Positions 1 to 5,320 of a DNA stretch of 9,210 nucleotides are shown piece by piece. Within the stretch, counting starts at the first letter, position 1. Each line of letters begins with the position of its first letter. A program made the position numbers and the translations under genes. The notes under the pieces are model-generated. The model ran no database searches, had not been told where the DNA came from, and saw only the letters and a program-made list of their open reading frames with translations. The stretch covers positions 1 through 9,210 of the forward strand of contig JAITMT010000579.1 of the NCBI GenBank assembly GCA_031277235.1, in the 5' to 3' direction. Source of the stretch: Tannerella sp. GTDB taxonomy: Bacteria > Bacteroidota > Bacteroidia > Bacteroidales > Tannerellaceae.

Positions 1-2
1 TG

Positions 3-353
3 GTTGTTATGACAATTGTTGCCCTTTTGGCAATGAATTTTGTTTGCTCTTGCAGCAAAGAAGACGATAAGGAAAATGGATTGACTGGAACGAGTTGGAA
101 AGCTACAGACCCGGATACTAATGCTGAATTAGTGTTTCTTTTCCAGACAGAAAAAACCGTTAGAATAACTCCTTTAGATGGATCTTTCTCAATTAATGGT
201 ACTTACACTTATAAAGACCCCAATATTACCATAACTTTTGTTGTAGAAGACGAAGATGGAGACGGTACTACTGTTTTTAGCGGTAAAGTAAATGGTAATA
301 CCATGACGTTGACTAATCAAGACGATGAAACCATAATTTTACATAAGCAGTGA
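3..353 (+). CDS. Small surface-type lipoprotein, lipocalin-like fold possible (5' end outside window)
   Basis: The reading frame is open to the left edge, and the first ATG inside the window (base 9) begins in the middle of a hydrophobic signal core with no positively charged residues before it. The true start is therefore probably just outside the window. The core (TIVALLAMNF) leads to a lipobox-like VCSC; the second Cys is the likely lipidated residue. It is followed by SKEDD, an acidic stretch like the export signal that sends Bacteroidota lipoproteins to the cell surface. The remaining 95 or so residues alternate short beta strands with Gly/Asn/Asp turns and contain LTGTSWKA near the mature N-terminus. 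This pattern is seen in small lipocalin-like Bacteroidota lipoproteins, so the fold is inferred and no ligand can be named. The gene is clearly more AT-rich than the housekeeping genes to the right, which suggests accessory status. No terminator hairpin directly follows the TGA. Confidence 0.75.
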   Translation, partial: VVMTIVALLAMNFVCSCSKEDDKENGLTGTSWKATDPDTNAELVFLFQTEKTVRITPLDGSFSINGTYTYKDPNITITFVVEDEDGDGTTVFSGKVNGNTMTLTNQDDETIILHKQ

Positions 354-452
354 GGATTGTAAAAGAAATCGGTTCGCTGAACAGGAAACTCCTGTTACAG
401 TTACAAACGAATATTAATGATATGTATGCTCAACATTATATCCGATATCGTC

Positions 453-576
453 TGCATCCCGTCAGGGATGCATCGCTCGGTAGAAAGGTCATCCGTCCAC
501 AGGATGCATTCCGTACGGAATGCATCCAACAATGGGATACATTTTCTACCGAGCGATGCAATCCTAACGGATTGCA
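453..576. repeat. 124-bp nested palindromic element, REP/BIME-like
   Basis: Three 8-bp-stem, 4-base-loop hairpins lie at 453-472 (TGCATCCC/GGGATGCA), 505-524 (TGCATTCC/GGAATGCA) and 557-576 (TGCAATCC/GGATTGCA). An 18-bp perfect inverted repeat (469-486 with 543-560, containing TCGCTCGGTAGAAA) joins the outer two, and the central 26 bases (502-527) are a perfect palindrome. All pairs share one dyad axis between 514 and 515, so the element is one large imperfect palindrome with 62-base arms. The outer units each read as hairpin plus TCGCTCGGTAGAAA tail, placed head to head. This resembles REP pairs mobilised by single-strand HUH transposases (RAYT), but no such transposase is in the window and the assignment is inferred. 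Confidence 0.7.
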
Positions 577-604
577 GGAGGCGGATTGTACGTAGGACGG
601 AAGC

Positions 605-649
605 AACTCTAACAGGCTTTAAAACCCTGTCAGGGTTAAAAATAGAGTT
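605..649. repeat. Short hairpin AACCCTG/CAGGGTT with flanking inverted repeat
   Basis: Seven complementary bases (623-629 with 631-637) surround a single T. A competing stem ACAGG/CCTGT (612-616 with 626-630) uses the same central bases, and a further inverted repeat AACTCTA/TAGAGTT (605-611 with 643-649) brackets both. It sits 37 bases before the start codon at 686. No T-run follows on the plus strand, so it is not a standard terminator. It may be a second small repeat type or a leader structure. Confidence 0.4.
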
Positions 650-685
650 TTCAATAAAATTATTCATTTCAAAAACAATAAACTT

Positions 686-1237
686 ATGGCAAAACAAGAC
701 TACAACGTGGTAACCCACGGACTGAGCGGCAAGGTTGGCGATTTACTCGTATTTCGCCAGGTAGCCGGGAAAACAATCGTGGGAAAAGTGCCGCGCAAAA
801 GCGACAAGGTAACAGAAAAACAATTGGAGCAGCGCAAAAAATTCCAGTCGGCGATCCTCTACGGCAAAACGCCCGAAAACCGGGAATTATACGAAGAAAA
901 AGCATCTAAAAAAGGAAAAACGTCTTTCCATGTAGCAGTGGCTGACTTCCTGAACGCGCCGAATATCGAAAATATTGATATTTCAGGCTATACCGGAATG
1001 CCCGGCGACACGATCCGCATCCGCGTGACGGACGATTTTGCCGTCCGGGAAGTAACCGTCCTCATCACCAACGCCGACGGCACGAAAGTGGAAAAAGCCC
1101 AAGCCGTCCCCGACTCCATCGGCTACGAATGGACGTTCACCGCCGCACAGGAAAATGTCAGTCTCGACGGCGACAAAATCGAAATCTCCGTATCCGACAC
1201 GCCCGGAAATCTCACCGCCGAAGAACGCACGTTATAG
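686..1237 (+). CDS. Unrecognised 183-residue protein with conserved-looking N-terminus and Ig-like C-terminus
   Basis: I do not recognise this family firmly. There is no signal peptide or membrane segment. Residues 1-90 or so are basic and begin with MAKQDYNVVTHGLSGKVG followed by LLVFRQ, then a charged, probably helical stretch (EKQLEQRKKFQSAILYGKT). The GxSGKVG start recalls the uncharacterised Bacteroidota proteins grouped as DUF6266, but this is a memory-level resemblance only. Residues 95-183 look like a single beta-sandwich of the bacterial Ig/cadherin kind: an IRIRVTDDFAVREVTVLI strand pair, a Gly-Trp strand (YEWTF) and a closing SVSDTPGNLT. The gene has more GC and more third-position C than the lipoprotein gene before it. 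It ends at TAG and is followed 23 bases later by a strong terminator, so it is probably monocistronic. There is no Shine-Dalgarno sequence before the ATG. Confidence 0.75.
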   Translation: MAKQDYNVVTHGLSGKVGDLLVFRQVAGKTIVGKVPRKSDKVTEKQLEQRKKFQSAILYGKTPENRELYEEKASKKGKTSFHVAVADFLNAPNIENIDISGYTGMPGDTIRIRVTDDFAVREVTVLITNADGTKVEKAQAVPDSIGYEWTFTAAQENVSLDGDKIEISVSDTPGNLTAEERTL

Positions 1238-1260
1238 GACGGATTTTCTAAAAAAATGTT

Positions 1261-1293
1261 AAAAACCGCCGACCGAAAAACCGGCGGTTTTTT
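1261..1293 (+). terminator. Rho-independent terminator after the gene at 686
   Basis: An 11-bp stem (1261-1271, AAAAACCGCCG, with 1282-1292) encloses a 10-base loop and is followed by a T-rich run to about 1300. It lies 23 bases past the TAG at 1237. Confidence 0.85.
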
Positions 1294-1324
1294 CTTTTTT
1301 CCGTCCGAAAATACAAAAAAATCA

Positions 1325-1377
1325 CAACGAAGGATCAACGAACCTTCAACGAAGGAACAACGAACCTTCAATAAGGA
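1325..1377. repeat. Two-and-a-half copies of a 22-base tandem repeat
   Basis: Copies at 1325-1346 and 1347-1368 differ at one base (T or A at position 11) and a decayed third copy starts at 1369 (CAATAAGGA). Each copy reads CAACGAAGG, then two variable bases, then CAACGAACCTT, so GAAGG and CCTTC arms can form a 5-bp hairpin inside each unit. There are no spacers, so this is not a CRISPR array. Confidence 0.7.
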
Positions 1378-1481
1378 AAGTCCGGGTATTTTCTCCCCTC
1401 TTTCTGCCGGATTTGAAAGCCCGGAACGCAACAGGAATTTTATGATTTTTTAACATCTCCGTAATATTTTCCCGGAAACCG

Positions 1482-1512
1482 TTGGCGGATAATAAAATTA
1501 TGATTTACTTTG
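1482..1512 (+). promoter_or_regulatory. Probable promoter of the phosphatase-like gene
   Basis: TTG at 1482-1484 lies 20 bases before TTACTTTG (1505-1512), a one-mismatch version of the Bacteroidota -7 box TAnnTTTG. This would give a leader of about 25 bases. Confidence 0.4.
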
Positions 1513-1530
1513 GAGTGTTTTTTCAAGGAA

Positions 1531-1535
1531 AGGAG
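1531..1535 (+). promoter_or_regulatory. Strong Shine-Dalgarno sequence AGGAG
   Basis: AAAGGAGAT ahead of the ATG at 1543 leaves a 7-base spacer, close to ideal. Most genes in this window lack such a site. It fixes the start at 1543. Confidence 0.7.
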
Positions 1536-1542
1536 ATAAAAA

Positions 1543-1887
1543 ATGACAAAAATTCTATTCGTATGCACAGCAAACATGGATCGCAGCCCGACTGCCGAAC
1601 TCCTGTACAAGGATCATTCGGGGCTGGAAACAAAATCGGCGGGAATTGCTTTCTATGCAAATGCGCCGGTGTCTGCCGAACTCGTCGAGTGGGCGGATGT
1701 CATACTTTGTATGGAGGACCGGCATCAGGCGTATATTGAGAGGTTCTATCCGGATCAGATTGCCCATAAAAAGATAGATACTCTTGATATTGAGGATGAT
1801 TACGGATTCATGCATTCTCAACTGAAAAATATTATCAAAACGCGGGTGGACGCCTGGCTGCGGGAAAATGGATTCGGTCAGAAATAA
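1543..1887 (+). CDS. Low-molecular-weight protein tyrosine phosphatase-like protein (COG4551 type)
   Basis: This 114-residue cytosolic protein starts with a beta strand (KILFVCTA) leading directly into the phosphatase P-loop C8-TANMD-R14-S, which fits the C(X)5R(S/T) signature of low-molecular-weight tyrosine phosphatases. Cys8 would form the phospho-enzyme and Arg14 bind the phosphate. The SAGI strand at 32-35 and the CMEDRH segment at 56-61 also match the family. The general-acid Asp is expected near the late DDY (85-87). The protein is about 40 residues shorter than classic LMW-PTPs such as Wzb or arsenate reductase, which fits the short COG4551 branch. The substrate is unknown. It has its own promoter and strong ribosome site and is a single-gene unit. 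Its TAA ends at the base before the stop of convergent rarA. Confidence 0.85.
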   Translation: MTKILFVCTANMDRSPTAELLYKDHSGLETKSAGIAFYANAPVSAELVEWADVILCMEDRHQAYIERFYPDQIAHKKIDTLDIEDDYGFMHSQLKNIIKTRVDAWLRENGFGQK

Positions 1888-3165
1888 CTATTTATATCTT
1901 TCTCCCCAAAGCAGTTTCATCCGCTCTATGAGTTTGTCTTCCTGGGGATTGTGCTGTCCGTACCACAGGCGGGTCTGGAGGAGTTCCTTGGGCAGATAAT
2001 CCATTTTGACGAAATTGTTTTCATAATCGTGCGCATACTTGTAACCCTTGTGATAATCAAGGTCTTTCATCAGTTGGGTTGGTGCGTTGCGGAGATGCAG
2101 CGGGACAGGCAGATTGCCCGTTTCGCGGACGAGCGAAGCGGCTGTTTCCACCGCCATGTACGACGAGTTACTTTTCGGACTACACGCCAGATACACAGTC
2201 GCTTCGGCAAGCAGAATACGCCCTTCGGGCCACCCGATTTTCTTCAGTCCGTCGAAACAGGCGTTGGCGAGGAGCAGTGCGTTGGGATTGGCAAGTCCGA
2301 CGTCTTCGGCAGCCGAAATAAGCAGGCGACGGGCGATAAATTCGGGGTCTTCGCCGCCTTCGACCATACGCGCCAGCCAGTAAATCGCGGCGTCGGGGTC
2401 GCTTCCGCGAATGGATTTGATGAAGGCGGAAATGATGTCGTAGTGCATCTCGCCGCCCTTGTCGTAGGCGGCGGGATTTTCCTGCAACCGTTCCACCACC
2501 TTTTTGTCCGTGATTTCTATTTCGCCGGCGCCTTCTTCTGCCGATACAATCAAATCAATAATATTCAGTAATTTGCGTGCATCTCCGCCTGAAAACCGGA
2601 TAATGGCGTCTGTTTCCCTGACGTTTATTTTCCTGTTTTTCAGGATAATATCTTCCGTCAGCGCCTTGTCGAGCAGTTGCAGCAAGTCCTGTTTTTCCAG
2701 CGGTTGCAGCACATAGACCTGACAGCGGGAGAGCAACGGACGAATCACCTCAAACGACGGATTTTCGGTCGTCGCGCCAATGAGCGTAACTGTCCCGTTC
2801 TCAACGGCTCCAAGCAGGGAATCCTGTTGCGATTTGCTGAAACGGTGTATCTCGTCAATGAACAGAATGGGAGAATTTCCCTTGTTGAACAGCGGATTCG
2901 TTTTTGTCCTGTCAATAATCTCGCGCACGTCCTTCACGCCCGAATTGATGGCGCTAAGCGTGTAGAAGGGCGTTTCCAGCCTGTTGGAAATGATTTTGGC
3001 AAGCGTCGTTTTGCCCACGCCCGGCGGTCCCCACAGGATAAACGACGGCACGTGTCCCGTCTCGATCATCCGGCGCAACACGGCATTTTCCCCGACGATA
3101 TGCTTCTGTCCGACATAATCGTCAAGCGTTCTGGGACGCATTCTTTCTGCTAACGGCTGGCTCAT
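1888..3165 (-). CDS. rarA: Replication-associated recombination protein A, AAA+ ATPase
   Basis: RarA (MgsA) is a cytosolic clamp-loader-like ATPase that acts at stalled replication forks with SSB and RecA. From the Met at 3165 the protein has 425 residues, the usual family length. Visible motifs are Walker A GPPGVGKTT (46-54), Walker B ILFIDEIH (100-107), sensor-1 GATTENPSF (130-138) and the arginine-finger LLSR (144-147). The C-terminal helical part contains the family's conserved stretches (GSDPDAAIYWLARM, RRLLISAAEDVGLANP, YKYAHDYENNFV). An upstream in-frame ATG at 3183 exists, but that codon lies in the promoter, with the -7 box at 3173-3180, so MSQPLAERMRP is the better start. The gene stands alone in leftward direction and its TAG touches the stop of the phosphatase-like gene, so no separate terminator fits between them. 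Confidence 0.95.
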   Translation of the reverse strand: MSQPLAERMRPRTLDDYVGQKHIVGENAVLRRMIETGHVPSFILWGPPGVGKTTLAKIISNRLETPFYTLSAINSGVKDVREIIDRTKTNPLFNKGNSPILFIDEIHRFSKSQQDSLLGAVENGTVTLIGATTENPSFEVIRPLLSRCQVYVLQPLEKQDLLQLLDKALTEDIILKNRKINVRETDAIIRFSGGDARKLLNIIDLIVSAEEGAGEIEITDKKVVERLQENPAAYDKGGEMHYDIISAFIKSIRGSDPDAAIYWLARMVEGGEDPEFIARRLLISAAEDVGLANPNALLLANACFDGLKKIGWPEGRILLAEATVYLACSPKSNSSYMAVETAASLVRETGNLPVPLHLRNAPTQLMKDLDYHKGYKYAHDYENNFVKMDYLPKELLQTRLWYGQHNPQEDKLIERMKLLWGERYK

Positions 3166-3172
3166 AGTGTGG

Positions 3173-3206
3173 CAAAGGTACAACTTTTTCCTTTCAAACC
3201 GGCAAA
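3173..3206 (-). promoter_or_regulatory. rarA promoter, near-leaderless
   Basis: On the minus strand TACCTTTG (3180-3173) is a perfect TAnnTTTG box, with TTTG (3206-3203) 22 bases upstream inside AAATATTTGCC. Transcription would start around 3166-3168, one to three bases before the ATG at 3165. Confidence 0.65.
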
Positions 3207-3270
3207 TATTTCCGGAAAAGAAACATTATAAGGTAGAACTATTGGAATTTCACAAATTATTGATAAGGTA

Positions 3271-3301
3271 TTGTTAATCTCATATATATTCCCTATCTTT
3301 G
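3271..3301 (+). promoter_or_regulatory. Internal promoter of the IS1 transposase
   Basis: TTG at 3271-3273 is followed after 20 bases by TATCTTTG (3294-3301), a perfect Bacteroidota -7 box. A leader of about 22 bases leads to the ATG at 3329. Confidence 0.65.
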
Positions 3302-3328
3302 CGGCGTTAAATCAAAAATTTTAAAGAT

Positions 3329-3813
3329 ATGGATTGTCCCGAATGTAAGGGAACGGAGCATTGCAAAGCCGGTTTTTCAGGTGGCCGTCAACGTTACAGG
3401 TGTAAATCGTGCGGTTATCATTATACCGTGGAAAAAAAGTCGGACGTCAAATCCGTAGAAATCCGCCGCATGGCTCTGGAAATGTATTTGGAAGGACTTG
3501 GATTCAGAAGTATCGGACGTCTTTTGCACATCAGTTACGGAACAGTGTATCAATGGGTCAGGAAATGGAGTGAACAGGTTGAACTGCCTGTTAGCGAAGG
3601 AGTTGTAGATATTGTGGAACTGGATGAAATGCACAGTTACCTGAAGGAGAAAAAAAACTCAGGTGGATATGGATTGCTGTTGATTGACTTTCAAAACGGT
3701 TCATCACTTTTGTCTGCGGAGACCGTTCCACGGCATCGGGAATAAAACTGTGGGATAAGATTAAACGCCTGATTGTAAGAATTTTTTATGCCGGTTACCG
3801 GAAAAGTTTGTAG
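3329..3813 (+). pseudogene. IS1-family transposase, frameshifted and truncated
   Basis: The open frame 3329-3745 encodes 138 residues: a CxxC...CxxC zinc finger (C3, C6, C25, C28), a helix-turn-helix (LEGLGFRSIGRLLHISYGTVYQW, about 54-76, shown only to 20 residues: GFRSIGRLLHISYGTVYQW) and the first catalytic Asp in VELDEMHSY (D99). After the run of eight A (3650-3657) the homology continues in the -1 frame from 3661: RWIWIAVD, a TGA stop at 3685 where the family has Arg, then LSKRFITFVCGDRSTASG and IKLWDKIK, ending at TAG 3811. So there is a frameshift, a nonsense codon and loss of about the last 80 residues. Full-length relatives have roughly 215-230 residues. The frameshift falls after the first DDE motif, later than the programmed shift of IS1, so it is more likely decay. 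The protein is almost certainly inactive. Confidence 0.85.
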
Positions 3814-3910
3814 TATTCAATTTCCTCTATAAATGATTCTCAAAATAATACATTATATTATTCTATGAATTAAAATAATATCAGGGATAAGAGTTACAAT
3901 AGTTTTGTAT

Positions 3911-4330
3911 TCAGCGCTTTATCGTATAAGCCAGCGCATACATTTTCATTTGTTTGAGCATTGCCACCAGACCGTTTGATCGGGTAGGGGAGAGATGTTG
4001 CCTAAGCCCTATTTTTTCGATGAAATAGAGGTCGGCGTCCATGATTTCCTGCGGCGAATGTCCCGACAAAACGCGAATCAATAACGCCACGATTCCGCTG
4101 ACAATCACCGCATCGCTTTCGCCTTGAAAAATCACTGTATTATCCTTATAATCAGCCTGTAACCATACGCGACTTTGGCAGCCTTCAATCAAATTGCTTT
4201 CGGTTTTGTATTTTTCGTCTAACGGCGACAGCGAATTGCCCATATCAATCAGCAGCGCATACCGGTCCATCCAGTCGTCAAATATGGAAAATTCTTCGAT
4301 GATTTCTTCTTGCATCTCGTTTATATTCAT
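3911..4330 (-). CDS. sufE: SufE family iron-sulfur assembly protein
   Basis: SufE takes the persulfide sulfur from the cysteine desulfurase SufS and passes it to the SufBCD scaffold in the cytosol. The 139-residue length is usual. The acceptor Cys is C51 in SNLIEGCQSRVW, the family signature, and the C-terminal SPTRSNGL (114-121) is also typical. The ATG at 4330 follows the stop of the preceding leftward gene by 9 bases, so it is the last gene of the gyrB operon. No sufS or sufBCD gene is in the window. The stop codon at 3911 lies beside the proposed right end of the decayed insertion sequence, and no clear GC-rich terminator follows, only AT-rich hairpins at 3844-3881. Confidence 0.95.
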   Translation of the reverse strand: MNINEMQEEIIEEFSIFDDWMDRYALLIDMGNSLSPLDEKYKTESNLIEGCQSRVWLQADYKDNTVIFQGESDAVIVSGIVALLIRVLSGHSPQEIMDADLYFIEKIGLRQHLSPTRSNGLVAMLKQMKMYALAYTIKR

Positions 4331-4339
4331 ATCTTTACA

Positions 4340-5320
4340 TTAATATTTGTAAATTACGTCCAGCACTGTTTGCCCGACCGCTTTCAGCGTCTCTTTATCA
4401 ATCACGTCCATATTATCGTTCAACGTGTGCCAGTGCGCGCCAAATCCATCGAGGTTGTAGTTGATGATGTCTAAACAGGGAATTTTGCGTCCTTTAATAA
4501 CGTATTCATGGTCATCCACTACGCCGCCGCCCCGTGCATTGATAAAATATTTTCCGTAGCCGAGATTTCTTGCCGTATTCCACACTAATTCAACGTATTG
4601 GCTGGCATATTTCACGGATGTATATTCCTTGTAGAACGTAGCATCTTTTGCGCCGACCATATCCAGCAGAATACCGAAATTCGCCTTATAATCAGGGATA
4701 TGTGGATTTTTCGCCCAAAATTGCGAACCGAGACACCACGAATCGGGTGAATAATCTTTTACAAATTCGGGCGTACCGTAATCTTCAGCGTCAAAAAAGA
4801 TGATGTCTATTCCTATATCTATCTGATTTTCATGGATTAAGCGTGCTATTTCGAGCAATACGCCCACGCCGCTACCGCCGTCGTCGGCTCCGTCAATCGC
4901 TTTGTGATGGTTGGCTTCGTCGGGATCGTGGTCGGCGTAGGGGCGTGTATCCCAATGTGCAAACAGCAGGATACGCCGCTTGTTATCAGGGTTATACGAA
5001 CCGATGACATTAATGATGTTCAATGGAGTTTTGTTATAAGCCGTTACAACTGCCTCCTGTCCAAATGTTTGCGCTCCGTATTCTTCCAGTTTCCGAATTA
5101 GGTAGTTGGCGCACTCCTTGTGCGGAGCCGTGTTGGGAACACGGGGACCGAACGCAACTTGTTCGGCAACAAACGAATAGGCGCTATCGGCATTGAAAAC
5201 GGGAACGGAGACGTCGCTTTTTACTTCGACCGATTGAACGGGTTCTTTGGTTGCATTTTTCTGTCCGCAACAGGATAGTAACCAGATGCTTGCCATCAAT
5301 AAAAAATATTTATTCTTCAT
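4340..5320 (-). CDS. M28-family lipoprotein, probable glutaminyl-peptide cyclotransferase
   Basis: The first 17 residues form a lipoprotein signal (MKNKYFLLMASIWLLSC) with lipidated C17. No acidic tail follows, so it probably faces the periplasm. The rest is a zinc-dependent M28 fold: HWD (122-124), DGADDG (143-148), FFDAED (175-180), DDH (269-271) and HWHTLNDN (296-303). The combination DDH plus WHTxxDN matches type II glutaminyl cyclases, human-like enzymes known from Bacteroidota, better than leucine aminopeptidases. Such enzymes turn N-terminal Gln into pyroglutamate, and many exported Bacteroidota proteins begin with Gln after signal cleavage. A general M28 aminopeptidase remains possible. 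Its ATG overlaps the dipeptidase stop in ATGA (5320-5317), and an AAGGAG (5330-5325) lies 4 bases upstream, so translation is coupled. Confidence 0.88.
   Translation of the reverse strand: MKNKYFLLMASIWLLSCCGQKNATKEPVQSVEVKSDVSVPVFNADSAYSFVAEQVAFGPRVPNTAPHKECANYLIRKLEEYGAQTFGQEAVVTAYNKTPLNIINVIGSYNPDNKRRILLFAHWDTRPYADHDPDEANHHKAIDGADDGGSGVGVLLEIARLIHENQIDIGIDIIFFDAEDYGTPEFVKDYSPDSWCLGSQFWAKNPHIPDYKANFGILLDMVGAKDATFYKEYTSVKYASQYVELVWNTARNLGYGKYFINARGGGVVDDHEYVIKGRKIPCLDIINYNLDGFGAHWHTLNDNMDVIDKETLKAVGQTVLDVIYKY

Larger units (their letters stand above)
354..685. other. Gene-free spacer rich in palindromes
   Basis: This 332-base stretch holds the palindromic element at 453-576 and the hairpin at 623-637. 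Several open frames cross it on both strands, but they only translate the palindromes: the same peptide fragment (ASLGRK) appears in forward and reverse frames. I see no credible coding sequence and no clear TAnnTTTG promoter for the gene at 686. Confidence 0.7.
1238..1542. other. Gene-free spacer: terminator, tandem repeat, promoter
   Basis: These 305 bases carry the terminator at 1261-1293, the 22-base tandem repeat at 1325-1377 and the promoter and ribosome binding site of the phosphatase-like gene. Open frames in it (for example 1256-1453) begin within the terminator stem and translate the tandem repeat, so I do not regard them as genes. Confidence 0.65.
3232..3909 (+). mobile_element. 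Decayed IS1-family insertion sequence (ends tentative)
   Basis: The element contains the broken IS1-type transposase and its promoter. Candidate terminal inverted repeats are GGTAGAACTATTGGAA (3232-3247) and, on the opposite strand, TACAAAACTATTGTAA (3909-3894). They agree at 11 of 16 positions, with AACTATTG identical. The resulting 678 bases are close to IS1-family size, but the 3' part of the transposase is missing, so an internal deletion is required. I find no convincing target duplication. The right end would lie directly beside the sufE stop codon. The transposase identity is firm; the exact ends are not. Confidence 0.45.

Noticed and set aside
350..718. Overlapping open frames on both strands across the palindromic spacer
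   Set aside because: They translate the inverted repeats, giving the same peptide fragments on both strands, have no promoter or ribosome site, and show no protein-like composition.
1325..1377. Possible CRISPR array
   Set aside because: The 22-base units are directly adjacent with no spacers, only two good copies exist, and no cas gene is present.
1381..1425. TCCGGG/CCCGGA inverted repeat
   Set aside because: A 6-bp match separated by 33 bases is expected by chance and has no T run.
1951..3153. Long plus-strand open frames inside rarA
   Set aside because: They are antisense shadows of a well-supported gene, with low-complexity His/Arg/Phe-rich products and no family motifs.
3166..3183. Longer rarA start giving MYLCHTMSQ
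   Set aside because: The -7 promoter box TACCTTTG lies within these codons, so this segment is unlikely to be translated.
3650..3660. Programmed -1 frameshift site (A8C) in the IS1 transposase
   Set aside because: IS1 does use -1 shifting on an A-rich site, but here it lies after the first catalytic motif, and the shifted frame meets a TGA eight codons later, so decay is the simpler reading.
3844..3881. AT-only hairpins (AATAATA/TATTATT and ATATTATT/AATAATAT) after sufE
   Set aside because: The stems overlap, contain no G-C pairs and lie in low-complexity sequence, so I do not call a terminator.
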